A stretch of 48,466 bases of DNA from an uncultured Lachnospira sp. GTDB lineage: Bacteria > Bacillota > Clostridia > Lachnospirales > Lachnospiraceae. This document shows, piece after piece, positions 32,874 to 41,758 of this stretch. Location: NCBI GenBank assembly GCA_910587485.1, contig CAJUKN010000021.1:1-48466 (forward strand), written 5' to 3'. Numbering within the stretch: the first letter of the stretch is position 1; every line of letters begins with the position of its first letter. The translations under genes and the position numbers were made by a program. The notes under the pieces are model-generated. The model searched no databases. It was given only the letters and a program-made list of their open reading frames with translations, and had not been told where the DNA came from.

Positions 32874-35540
32874 TTAATTTAATTTACCGCTGCCTGTAGC
32901 AAGCTTTCTCAACATATCCACTGGAATCATAGTCACTGATAAAAGAACAACTGCTATCCAGCCTTGAATACCAAAAGGAACACAGCTAAACATATTGCCA
33001 ATCCATGTAAATACATCAAGAGGAACTAACCCTGCATTAACAATAACTGCTTGTACTAAAATAATTATAAAAAATACTTTTAAAAATCCTGTATTTTCAT
33101 TTAACCTTGAAAAAATTGCAAATCCATCATCACGTACATTAAATCCATTGAACAATGCACTTACAATAAATAATACAAAATAACCTGTCAAATGCTGTGC
33201 TTCGTTGTCAAACAAGTTTTTAAAGAATGGCAATTTTAAATAAACAAAACTTACAACAGTTAACCATAAGCCCATCACTAAAATTTGTATCATCATAGGC
33301 TTACTGACAATACTTTCATCTCTTCTTCTAGGCTTTTCTTTCATATATTTTTCTAATGCTGGTTCATTTCCAAGCATAATTGCGCCTAGACCATCCATTA
33401 CCAGATTGACAAACAACAAGTGCGTAACCTTTAAAGGTTCTTCTACGCCAAAGAATGGTGCAATGGCGCTTACAATTACCGCTGTAACATTAATAACTAA
33501 CTGGAATTTACAGAATTTTAAAATATTGTGGTAAATTGTTCTTCCATATAAAATAGCATCTTTTATTGATTTAAAATTATCATCAAGAATAACAATCTCC
33601 CCTGCTTCTTTTGCTGCCTCTGTTCCACTTCCCATAGCAAAGCCCACATCTGCTCTCTTTAATGCTGGAGAATCATTGACACCATCTCCTGTCATACCAA
33701 CAACTAAATTCATCTCCTGACAAAGACGAACCATTCTTGACTTATCTGTTGGCAATGCTCTTGCAATCACTCGAATTTGTGGAATAATCTTCTTTACCTC
33801 ATCATCGGACATTTCATTTAACTGTGCTGATGACAATGCCTTATCATTATTATCTTTAAGTAAACCCGCATCCTTTGCTATCGCTATTGCGGTTTCAAGT
33901 CGGTCACCTGTAATCATAACAACTTGAATACCCGCTTCTTGAACCTCTCTGATTGCCTCTTTTGCCTCTGGTCTAACATCATCACGAATACCCACAAAAC
34001 CAATAATAACAATATCATCATTAATTGCATTTTCAACGAGGCTCTTTTCAGAATATCCAAACGCTAAAACACGCATAGCTTTTGATGCAAGCTCATCAAT
34101 TTTTCTGTCTAATACCGCTTTGTCTAATGTTTTAACCTCGCCATTTTCATCTAAATACTTTGTCGCTTTCGCTAATAATCGTTCTGGTGCGCCTTTATAA
34201 AATACCTTTCCAAGATTATCAATACGTGCTTGACTAAATTTATTGGATGAATTAAAGCTCTGCTGTGCAGTTACAACATATTCTTTATTCGCTCCAAGTG
34301 TTTGAAATGTAGATTCCCCTATAAATTTCATCAACGCTTGGTCGGTTGCATTACCACCAATCACTTTATGGGAAGCATCAAACATTGACTGTGTGTTTTT
34401 ACCAATTGCTAAATCAACTAAACCTTTTACTTTGCTATGTTTGCTTAAATCAGGTATATTGATTGAATTTCCATCTGCTAAAAAGAAATCAACTACTTCT
34501 AATTTACCTTTTGTAATCGTTCCTGTTTTATCACTAAATAATATATTTAGCGAACCAGCAGTTTCAATTCCTTCTGCTTTACGAACCAATACATTATGAC
34601 TTAACATCTTACTTGTATTTTGCATTAAAACCAGTGAAATCATCAATGGAAGTCCCTCTGGCACGGCACATACAATAATAACAATGGCAAGTGAAACGGC
34701 TTGAATAATATCCTTTATTACCTCTTCAAAACCGATAGAAAAATATGGTGCAATTCCTCCTGCTCTTATTATAAAGTATATAAAATATAACACAGCAATT
34801 ACAATAGCGCCAATATATCCAAATGTAGAAATTTGTTTTGCCAATTTTGCAAGTTTTACTTTTAATGGAGAATCTGGCTCATTTTCTTGCATCTCTTCTG
34901 CCATCTTGCCCATCATCGTCTTTAAGCCAACTTTTCTTACATCTAATATACCTTCTCCATCAAATACAACGGCTCCACGAAACAATGAATGTTTGTCAAC
35001 AAAGGTATCACCTGTAATATTTTCTGCCAACTGAAAACTCTCGTCCGCCTGTGTTTTTTTACATTCTTCTGCCTCACCATTCAATGCTGAATTATCGACT
35101 CTCAATGAACCTTCTACTAAAATACCATCTGCTGGAATCTTATCGCCAGATTGTAATAAAACCTTATCACCAACAACGACATCATCAACATCAATAACCG
35201 TAACAACACCATTTCGATACACTTTACATTTATCTTTTTCGGTGCTATCCTTTAATTCACGATACTTTGTATCGCTTGCAACACCTGTCTTTGCTGATAC
35301 AAATGCCACAATAATAATGGCTATAATGGTGCCTAATGGTTCATAAATTTCCGCATATCCAAAGAAAAACATTACAATCATTAAAGCTGCAATCGCCAAC
35401 AATATTTTTATCATTGGGTCGCTAAATGTCTCTTTAAATTCCTCCCAAAACGTAGTAGGTTCGGAATCCGGAATCATATTGGACCCATATTGTTGTCTGG
35501 ATTTTTCGACCTCTTTGTCTGTCAGTCCGTTAAATTTCAT
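32874..35540 (-). CDS. P-type Ca2+-transporting ATPase
   Basis: 888 residues, P2-type. N-terminal cation-transporter domain (FNGLTDKEVEKSRQQYG), actuator domain with NGEAEE at 154-159 in place of the usual TGES, M4 calcium-site motif PEGLP (294-298), phosphorylation motif SDKTGTITKGK (Asp337), nucleotide domain with FYKGAPERLL, hinge MTGDGVNDSPALKRADVGFAMG and about six C-terminal helices. Expected to export Ca2+ at ATP cost. GGAGAC precedes the ATG. It sits 78 nt after a TerD gene; TerD domains bind Ca2+, so the pump fits a calcium-linked Ter system. PMCA-like subtype is an inference. Confidence 0.93.
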   Translation of the reverse strand: MKFNGLTDKEVEKSRQQYGSNMIPDSEPTTFWEEFKETFSDPMIKILLAIAALMIVMFFFGYAEIYEPLGTIIAIIIVAFVSAKTGVASDTKYRELKDSTEKDKCKVYRNGVVTVIDVDDVVVGDKVLLQSGDKIPADGILVEGSLRVDNSALNGEAEECKKTQADESFQLAENITGDTFVDKHSLFRGAVVFDGEGILDVRKVGLKTMMGKMAEEMQENEPDSPLKVKLAKLAKQISTFGYIGAIVIAVLYFIYFIIRAGGIAPYFSIGFEEVIKDIIQAVSLAIVIIVCAVPEGLPLMISLVLMQNTSKMLSHNVLVRKAEGIETAGSLNILFSDKTGTITKGKLEVVDFFLADGNSINIPDLSKHSKVKGLVDLAIGKNTQSMFDASHKVIGGNATDQALMKFIGESTFQTLGANKEYVVTAQQSFNSSNKFSQARIDNLGKVFYKGAPERLLAKATKYLDENGEVKTLDKAVLDRKIDELASKAMRVLAFGYSEKSLVENAINDDIVIIGFVGIRDDVRPEAKEAIREVQEAGIQVVMITGDRLETAIAIAKDAGLLKDNNDKALSSAQLNEMSDDEVKKIIPQIRVIARALPTDKSRMVRLCQEMNLVVGMTGDGVNDSPALKRADVGFAMGSGTEAAKEAGEIVILDDNFKSIKDAILYGRTIYHNILKFCKFQLVINVTAVIVSAIAPFFGVEEPLKVTHLLFVNLVMDGLGAIMLGNEPALEKYMKEKPRRRDESIVSKPMMIQILVMGLWLTVVSFVYLKLPFFKNLFDNEAQHLTGYFVLFIVSALFNGFNVRDDGFAIFSRLNENTGFLKVFFIIILVQAVIVNAGLVPLDVFTWIGNMFSCVPFGIQGWIAVVLLSVTMIPVDMLRKLATGSGKLN

Positions 35541-35618
35541 AAATTGTCTCCTTCACATTATTAAATTAAGGGAGAAACAAGTATTTTTGCTCTCCCTTGA
35601 ATACCTAATCAAAAAATA

Positions 35619-36206
35619 CTATTGATATCTACGAACGAGTTCTCCTATACTAGTATCATTGGTACCTTGTCCCATTGCATTAAACTTCCACTCACTATTA
35701 TATCTGTAAATTTCACCAAAAATCATAGCAGTCATACCAGAATAATTGTCTGTGAGATTATATTTACACATTTCATTATGATTACGTACATCAACCAGTC
35801 GAATAAACGCGTTTTGGATCATACCAAAATGCTGTTTTCTTTGAACTGCCTGATAGATATTCACTACAATCACAATTTTATCATATTCAGCAGGGATATT
35901 TATCAGATCAATCATAATCTGTTCATCATCTCCCTCTCCACCACCTGTAAGATTATCTCCCATATGTTGTACAGTTTTTGAATAATTTACCAAATTGCCA
36001 AAATAGATAATATCTTCTTTTGAACATAAATACCCATTCTTTAGTAAAATAGCAGAAGCATCACAGTCAATTGCTTTCGCTTTGCGAGAAAAAAAGCCTT
36101 TAGATTGTTTCACTTCGTCCCAACCTAATCCCACAATTACTTTTGAAAGCCCTATATTATCTTTCGATAAATTAACTTTTTGCCCTTTTTGCAAACTTAT
36201 AGACAT
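35619..36206 (-). CDS. terD: TerD-family stress protein (paralogue 1)
   Basis: 195 residues. Begins MSISLQKGQKVNLSKDN, then GLGWDEVK, IDCDASAILL, VQHMGDNLTGGGEGDDEQI and NAFIRLVDVRNHNE. The acidic residues in CDAS and GDNLTGGGEGDDE form the calcium sites of TerD. An insertion GFFSRKAKA replaces the usual DFD leader. It lies 11 nt after the TerA-like gene and precedes the Ca2+ ATPase. Cytoplasmic; part of responses to tellurite, oxidative or envelope stress in other bacteria. Confidence 0.93.
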   Translation of the reverse strand: MSISLQKGQKVNLSKDNIGLSKVIVGLGWDEVKQSKGFFSRKAKAIDCDASAILLKNGYLCSKEDIIYFGNLVNYSKTVQHMGDNLTGGGEGDDEQIMIDLINIPAEYDKIVIVVNIYQAVQRKQHFGMIQNAFIRLVDVRNHNEMCKYNLTDNYSGMTAMIFGEIYRYNSEWKFNAMGQGTNDTSIGELVRRYQ

Positions 36207-36217
36207 CTTTTAAGCCT

Positions 36218-36820
36218 CTACTTTCTTCCCGGTGTCCATCGGATTCCCCAATTAAAAGCACTGTCCAATTCAGGATGTCCCGGATAAAACTGTACAATTT
36301 TTTCCACACTAAAAGTTTCATCATTAACATTTTCTAATAATGCAAGACCACACATTTTATTGGTTGAATTGTATGTATCCATCTTGACAATCAAATCTTC
36401 CTGTCCGGGATACTTTATTGTTACAGTTGCATCTGCTTGCTGCCAGTTTGCAACGCCTTCATAGATAAATGTATAAATAAGAACTCTCTTAATATTTGCA
36501 ATTTGATTTCCGTTAATTCTAAGATTCTCTCCTGCTACAGCATTACCTGTTCTGTCATCACCATCAAGGGCAATATAAGGAGGCTGTGTCAATGAACCAA
36601 AAGCATTGCCAAGTGCCTGAACAGCACCTAAACGTCCATCTTTTAATTCAAACAAACACCCTAAATCAAGGTCAATTCCCTGTCCGCTGAATAAATTAGA
36701 CAAAAAACCTTTTTTGTTTGGTTTTGCATTCCAGTTTAAATTAACATGTATTTCGCCCAATCCAGCATTGGTATTTTTTTTAAGACTTACCTTTTGACCT
36801 TTCTGTAAATTAATTGCCAT
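36218..36820 (-). CDS. yceC: TerA/YceC-like stress protein
   Basis: 200 residues of the TerD superfamily but of the TerA/YceC branch: MAINLQKGQKVSLKKNTN, GIDLDLGCLFELKDGR, VQALGNAFGSLTQPPYI, LDGDDRTGNAVAGENLRING, YPGQEDLIVKMDTY and FNWGIRWTPGRK. Metal-binding acidic pattern IDLDLG and DGDDRTG is kept. AGGAAAT precedes the ATG. It is flanked by two canonical TerD genes with 11 and 21 nt gaps, as in the Bacillus yceCDE arrangement, and is surely cotranscribed with them. Confidence 0.9.
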   Translation of the reverse strand: MAINLQKGQKVSLKKNTNAGLGEIHVNLNWNAKPNKKGFLSNLFSGQGIDLDLGCLFELKDGRLGAVQALGNAFGSLTQPPYIALDGDDRTGNAVAGENLRINGNQIANIKRVLIYTFIYEGVANWQQADATVTIKYPGQEDLIVKMDTYNSTNKMCGLALLENVNDETFSVEKIVQFYPGHPELDSAFNWGIRWTPGRK

Positions 36821-36841
36821 AATAAATTTCCTACGCCTTTC

Positions 36842-37423
36842 TTATGCTGTTTCAATTCCATAATGTCCACACAATGCAGCTAAGCCGCCTTGAAAACCGC
36901 TGCCAATTGCGTTAAACTTCCACTCTCCATTATTGCGATACAATTCTCCTACAACAACGGCTGTCTCAATAGAGAAATCTTCACCCAAATCATATCGAAT
37001 CAACTCTGTATTATTGGAGTTATCTACAATACGAATAAAAGCATTAGAAACCTGTCCAAAATTTTGACGTCTCTTTTCTGCCTCATAAATTGTAACTGTA
37101 AATGCAATTTTTTCAATATTGGCAGGTACTTTTTCCAAATCAATCATAATCTCTTCGTCATCACCGTCGCCGCCGCCAGTTAAATTATCTCCCATATGCT
37201 GTACAGATTCTGTTGAATGAACCAAATTGCCATAAAAGATAAACTCCTTTTCTGTTGGACACACACCATTTGCACCACACATAAATGCTGCTGCATCTAA
37301 GTCGAAATCTGCACCAGAATCAAACGCATTAATATCCCAGCCAAGACCTACCATTACGCTCTTTAATCCAGGATTTCCTTTTGTTAAATCTACTTTTTGT
37401 CCCTTTGTTAAATTAATTGGCAT
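36842..37423 (-). CDS. terD: TerD-family stress protein (paralogue 2)
   Basis: 193 residues, the most canonical TerD here: MPINLTKGQKVDLTKGNPGL, GLGWDINAFDSGADFDLDAA with the calcium-binding DFDLDA, MGDNLTGGGDGDDEEIMIDL, and EAEKRRQNFGQVSNAFIR. GGAGGAAAAG precedes the ATG. It is the first of the three TerD-superfamily genes, 101 nt after telA; that gap has an AATAATAC hairpin and may carry a secondary promoter, though none is convincing. Confidence 0.95.
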   Translation of the reverse strand: MPINLTKGQKVDLTKGNPGLKSVMVGLGWDINAFDSGADFDLDAAAFMCGANGVCPTEKEFIFYGNLVHSTESVQHMGDNLTGGGDGDDEEIMIDLEKVPANIEKIAFTVTIYEAEKRRQNFGQVSNAFIRIVDNSNNTELIRYDLGEDFSIETAVVVGELYRNNGEWKFNAIGSGFQGGLAALCGHYGIETA

Positions 37424-37524
37424 TATCTTTTCCTCCTAATAAAATATTTATTTAAAGATGTGTTCATCAAAGAACCTTGTATAATACTTTTGCTGTATTA
37501 TTAAAACAGGCACTAAACTAATGC

Positions 37525-38661
37525 TTATTTTTTACCTGGCATACAATACATTTTATTAAATTCGTTCTTAATACTTTCCAATCGAGCCTTATCTTCAATT
37601 CGCTGCTTTTTGGCATTTTCCTGAATCATTCTTGTCTCATCAATTCCAGATACAATTGTATGCCATGTCTTTTCCAATGTATCCACTTTTACAGAACTTC
37701 CTGATGCCAGTTTAGCCACCATCTTTGACTGTTCCACTGTATTTTTTGCATTCTTAATTAACAATTCATTGGTTTTCTCATCAAGTGCTGCCATCGATTC
37801 TGCTTGAATGCGCTGACGCTTTAACATAATAGCTTGTGCCAATGCCTGTTTAAATACAGGAAGTGTAATAATAAATGCAGAATTAATCTTTCTGATAAGA
37901 TTCATATTACTAAACGCCATCGTCTTAATCATTGGAATGGACTGGATTGCAACACTCTCTGCTGTGCGTAAATCCTGTGTTCGCTGCTCAAGCATCATTA
38001 ATGCCTGATTCAGATTTGTCAATTCAAACTGAATCGAATTGTCTCCTGAAGCCTGCATATCAGCCTGCCTTTGGGCAATATAATCCTCTAATTCTCTTAT
38101 TCCTTGTTCGCCTGCTAATATGTACTTAACAAGCTCATGATAATAATTTACATTCGCCTCAAACATTGAATCAAGTTTTCTATTGGATTGTTTTATCTCT
38201 GTTTCATACTGTTTTAATTGAACATAAATTTTATCAACTTCATCACCCATTGTATGATATTTTTTCAATATTTTATCAAGCTGTTTTCTTAAATTGCCAA
38301 ACAGCTTGCCAAAAAGACTTGGATTTTCTTTTATCTCATCAATGTCAAACTTTTCCATAATCTTGGACAATGTATTTAACATCTCACTAGACTCATCAAT
38401 TTGTGTCATACTCATACTATTTAAAACAACATCAGAAGCCTTTGAAATTTCTTCCGCAACTTCTGCTCCAAAATAGACAATTGTATCTAAATTATTGATT
38501 TCTATAGTACTGACAAGAGCATCGACTTCTGGTGAATTGACTAATGCTTCATTCATCTGTTCTCTGTCTGCCACAATATCATATTGTTCAACAACTTCTA
38601 CTTCTTTGGTTTCTTCAACCGGAGCAGTGATAGGTTCCACTTTGTTTAAATTCAATCCCAT
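37525..38661 (-). CDS. telA: TelA-family toxic anion resistance protein
   Basis: 378 residues, no membrane segment, mostly helical with long coiled coil (about 95-330: AQRQADMQASGDNSIQFEL, LNQALMMLEQRTQDLRTAES, FKQALAQAIMLKRQRIQAES). This helical pattern and the IPMIKTMAFSNMNLIRKIN block identify TelA/KlaA, which goes with TerD genes (YceH in Bacillus). Its molecular function is unknown; it is required for tellurite tolerance in some bacteria. GGAGG precedes the ATG. It follows yceG by 32 nt in the same operon. Confidence 0.9.
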   Translation of the reverse strand: MGLNLNKVEPITAPVEETKEVEVVEQYDIVADREQMNEALVNSPEVDALVSTIEINNLDTIVYFGAEVAEEISKASDVVLNSMSMTQIDESSEMLNTLSKIMEKFDIDEIKENPSLFGKLFGNLRKQLDKILKKYHTMGDEVDKIYVQLKQYETEIKQSNRKLDSMFEANVNYYHELVKYILAGEQGIRELEDYIAQRQADMQASGDNSIQFELTNLNQALMMLEQRTQDLRTAESVAIQSIPMIKTMAFSNMNLIRKINSAFIITLPVFKQALAQAIMLKRQRIQAESMAALDEKTNELLIKNAKNTVEQSKMVAKLASGSSVKVDTLEKTWHTIVSGIDETRMIQENAKKQRIEDKARLESIKNEFNKMYCMPGKK

Positions 38662-38693
38662 TCTTTGTCCTCCATTCTCGTTTAACCTATTTA

Positions 38694-40970
38694 TTATGTG
38701 TTTCTTTTAAAAATAATATCACGCCAAGATTTTGGACGTGTATTTAACGAAAGCGTTGCAAAATTAGGAATCTGCATATCATATATATAATCCCCTATTT
38801 GGTGTTCTTCCATTAATTGTTTATTAAAATAGTTCTCAATATTTTGATATCCTGTTGGAACAAAAGACAAAATATCAAATCCAATTAAATTTAAAAACGC
38901 AATCAATATGGAATCTTCAAGAGAACTTACTTTTTCTCCTGTGTTAATATAAATTATCTTAGGATTCTTTTTTGTAAAATCAAACTTTTGAATCAAGCGT
39001 ATAATGTCTTTTGGCAAATTTAACGCCGTTGCAACAATTGTATACTCTGTTCCATTTTGAAATGTTCCCTTTATTAATGCTTGATTGATAAGAATCTGTA
39101 ACTTTTCAAGCATATGCTCCTGCATTTCTTCTCTTAAAAAACGATATTGATAATCTGCATGATTTTTAATTTTATTTTTTTGAAGCTTTCCATTTTTAAA
39201 AAATTCTGTCGTATGCTCCTTTAATGGATTATAAGCTGTTGATTCTATAAATGGAACATTTTGAATCACATAAGCATCCTGTGTCATCAATTCTTTTACA
39301 GATATCCAATAGGGTACAATATCACTATTCTTAACGCCAGAAACTTTTGCACAAATAACAGGAATATTGACAATATTATCGGTCACGCCAAAATTAGGTC
39401 GATACTTTACTTCCTCATTCCACAATATTTTTATTTCTTCATACATTGTCTGCAAATTGACAGCATTTGCTTTTTGATACTGTTGATTTCTGTACAGTCC
39501 TGAATCTTGATACATAATGGTATCTAATTCTCTCTCTGCATGATATGCAACTGTACCCAGTTTTATATCTGCATTTTCTTTTGGAAACTTTGTTACATTC
39601 ATTGACGTTTCATAATTAACTTCATATAACAATTTATCATAAATCGTACTCTTTATATTCAAATTAGGATTAAGAATAAGCACATCAATTGGCAGTCTTG
39701 CCAACATCTTTAAAAATAAAGCTTCTGTTTCACTTTTACAACCACCCATCAAAATAAAACAACTTACTTGTGGCATCTTCCAGCTAGAAAATAATTCTGT
39801 TTGATACCTTTTAAGCCAACAAAGCATATATACTGCTTTATTTGTCATTTTATTGATATTCATTTGGGGATTTTTTGCCTCTTCTAATAGAACATCTAAA
39901 AATGCTTTTACCATTAATCGCTGAAGTTCCATGTTAAATGAATATTGAATATTAACAACTAAGTCCGATAACATCTGGTCTAATTTCGTATACGTTCTGC
40001 GGCGAATGGATGCAATTTCTTCATTTGATGGTACAGGAATCGTCTCATCAACAATTACAATTCTTCTCTTATTATTTTTTAACTCTAATTGTAATTGATA
40101 CAATTCATTCATATATGTAATTTTATCCGCAACGCCATTCATTATACAAAAACAATTATAAAAAAAGGCAGGATTCTTACCTCGAACTGCAATATTTTGT
40201 TTAATATCTTCTAAAATCTCCCCCGTAATCCAAGCATTGGTGCAATTTACATAACTAGGCTTTTCCCCATAAAGTCTTGCATTGTTAAAATCATCTTGTA
40301 TCTGTTGTCGAATCCATTTTAAATTAAAATCCGTTGGAAAAGGTTTTGCATTATCTATTTTTAATTCGTATGAAAATGACGAGTTCGCGTCCAATTTTAA
40401 ATATGCACTATCTCCCTGATATTGTAAAAGTACAATATCACACCCTGCATGACAAAGTACTGAAATCAAGAGCAGTTCATAATTACTGATGGAACCTTCA
40501 TATAATATCTTTGGGACTTTTTCTTGTCCAAGCAAATTCACAATGCGCTCAAATTTATAATAAAGCCAACACATAAATTTAATATACGCATTTTTCAGCA
40601 TATTTTCATTTTTTCCTGCTTTTTGCAAATCTTCTAATGTATTATATATGGATACTGCTACATTATTTCTTTGATAATCATTCATTCTTGGCAGCCATTT
40701 TTTTAAACTTACAGAAATAAATTCCATATTCATATAAAAATTCATCCCCATAATCTCGCTATAGTAAGATAAATTCTTTTCATCAGGATTTGGAATTTTT
40801 CCTTCAATGATAACGCCTGCTAATCGGGCAGATTCATAATATTTCTTTACAAAATCGCCTATTTCCTGTGTATAGGCATTAATTCTGTAAAAATAGACGC
40901 CTTTATTTTCTCTATTGCTCAATTCCACAAAGTAATCATCTAATTGATGGATTTTTTGATGTTTAAACAT
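38694..40970 (-). CDS. yceG: YceG-family component of the Ter system
   Basis: 758 residues, no export signal. Recognised as the YceG-like family by context (between TelA and rhomboid/TerD) and by blocks such as KFMCWLYYKFERIVNL, ILYEGSISNYELLLISVL, GCDIVLLQ, LPIDVLILNPNLN and FVPTGYQNIENYFN. Two Rossmann-like halves are suggested by repeated hydrophobic strand-loop patterns (SCFILMGGCKSE, PKIIYINTGEKVS). It was proposed by others to belong to a biosynthetic module with Ter genes; no catalytic residue is established. AAAAGGT precedes the ATG; 16 nt after rhomboid. The 540-aa protease gene upstream has a related N-terminal segment. Confidence 0.82.
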   Translation of the reverse strand: MFKHQKIHQLDDYFVELSNRENKGVYFYRINAYTQEIGDFVKKYYESARLAGVIIEGKIPNPDEKNLSYYSEIMGMNFYMNMEFISVSLKKWLPRMNDYQRNNVAVSIYNTLEDLQKAGKNENMLKNAYIKFMCWLYYKFERIVNLLGQEKVPKILYEGSISNYELLLISVLCHAGCDIVLLQYQGDSAYLKLDANSSFSYELKIDNAKPFPTDFNLKWIRQQIQDDFNNARLYGEKPSYVNCTNAWITGEILEDIKQNIAVRGKNPAFFYNCFCIMNGVADKITYMNELYQLQLELKNNKRRIVIVDETIPVPSNEEIASIRRRTYTKLDQMLSDLVVNIQYSFNMELQRLMVKAFLDVLLEEAKNPQMNINKMTNKAVYMLCWLKRYQTELFSSWKMPQVSCFILMGGCKSETEALFLKMLARLPIDVLILNPNLNIKSTIYDKLLYEVNYETSMNVTKFPKENADIKLGTVAYHAERELDTIMYQDSGLYRNQQYQKANAVNLQTMYEEIKILWNEEVKYRPNFGVTDNIVNIPVICAKVSGVKNSDIVPYWISVKELMTQDAYVIQNVPFIESTAYNPLKEHTTEFFKNGKLQKNKIKNHADYQYRFLREEMQEHMLEKLQILINQALIKGTFQNGTEYTIVATALNLPKDIIRLIQKFDFTKKNPKIIYINTGEKVSSLEDSILIAFLNLIGFDILSFVPTGYQNIENYFNKQLMEEHQIGDYIYDMQIPNFATLSLNTRPKSWRDIIFKRNT

Positions 40971-40986
40971 AGATACCTTTTCACCT

Positions 40987-41574
40987 TCAATACCGACTCA
41001 TCTTATTCTTATTCATAACATACCCAAGACTTGCGCCTATAATACCTCCAATAATATGTGTTAAATTGGACACATTATCATGGGCAAATAAACCATTATA
41101 TACTTGTCCTCCAATATATACCACTGCCACTAATATAAATGTCATTGGAATACTTCCATCTTTAATACTTGTAAAAGAAGACAATAAAATAAGTGCAAAA
41201 ACAACACCGCTTGCTCCTAACAATCGAATATGCGGAAACAATATAATATTTACAATGCCTGTGACAAGTGCTGTTGATAAAATGACTACTATCATATTAG
41301 AAGAACCATATTTTTCTTCAAGCAATGGACCTACAACCAATATCAACATAATATTTCCTATAAAATGCTGCCAATTCGCATGTCCAAACACATGACCAAT
41401 CAATCTTAAATAGGTCAAAGGATTTAATAACGACGAACGATACACACTAAATAAAGTATATGTTGAAGATCCTTTTGTTATATATCCTAATAAAAGCGAT
41501 AAAAAACAAATAAGTGTAAACCCTAAAATAACTGGGGAATTAAACGATATCTTTAGTTGTTTTTTTTTATTCAT
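40987..41574 (-). CDS. Rhomboid intramembrane serine protease
   Basis: 195 residues, six helices. Typical GHANWQHFIGNIMLILVVGP stretch in helix 2, catalytic GASG (Ser122) in helix 4 and His173 in THIIGGIIGASLGY in helix 6. Cuts transmembrane segments of other membrane proteins. Start at 41574 (MNKKKQLK) has GGGAG 7 nt upstream; the longer frame lacks one. A rhomboid inside a Ter island is unusual and suggests that a membrane protein is cut as part of the response; the substrate is unknown. It is separated from the protease gene by 151-175 nt containing a direct repeat. Confidence 0.9.
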   Translation of the reverse strand: MNKKKQLKISFNSPVILGFTLICFLSLLLGYITKGSSTYTLFSVYRSSLLNPLTYLRLIGHVFGHANWQHFIGNIMLILVVGPLLEEKYGSSNMIVVILSTALVTGIVNIILFPHIRLLGASGVVFALILLSSFTSIKDGSIPMTFILVAVVYIGGQVYNGLFAHDNVSNLTHIIGGIIGASLGYVMNKNKMSRY

Positions 41575-41663
41575 AATGAATCTCCCATTCTTGCTCAACT
41601 TGTGTATTTTAAAAACAGCTTATCACAAGTATAATTTTATTTGTACTTTTGAATTGTATCACT

Positions 41664-41758
41664 TTTGTTTATATTTTACAAGGGTTCTAGTGAAACGAAA
41701 TATTTAAACATATCGATGTATAAACGTTCGTTTATATCTTACAAGACTTCTAGTGAAA
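41664..41758 (-). repeat. Direct repeat of a protease gene end, with a palindrome
   Basis: Two imperfect 32-bp copies, plus strand 41664-41695 and 41727-41758, both ending TTCTAGTGAAA, are 63 bp apart. The second copy includes the TAG stop of the protease gene. Between them lies TATAAACG-TT-CGTTTATA (41719-41736), a perfect inverted repeat. It looks like a small tandem duplication of the gene end. No function known. Confidence 0.6.

Noticed and set aside
37424..37524. Separate promoter for the TerD genes in the gap after telA
   Set aside because: TTGATG and A/T-rich -10 candidates exist, but spacing and match are poor; a single operon is simpler.
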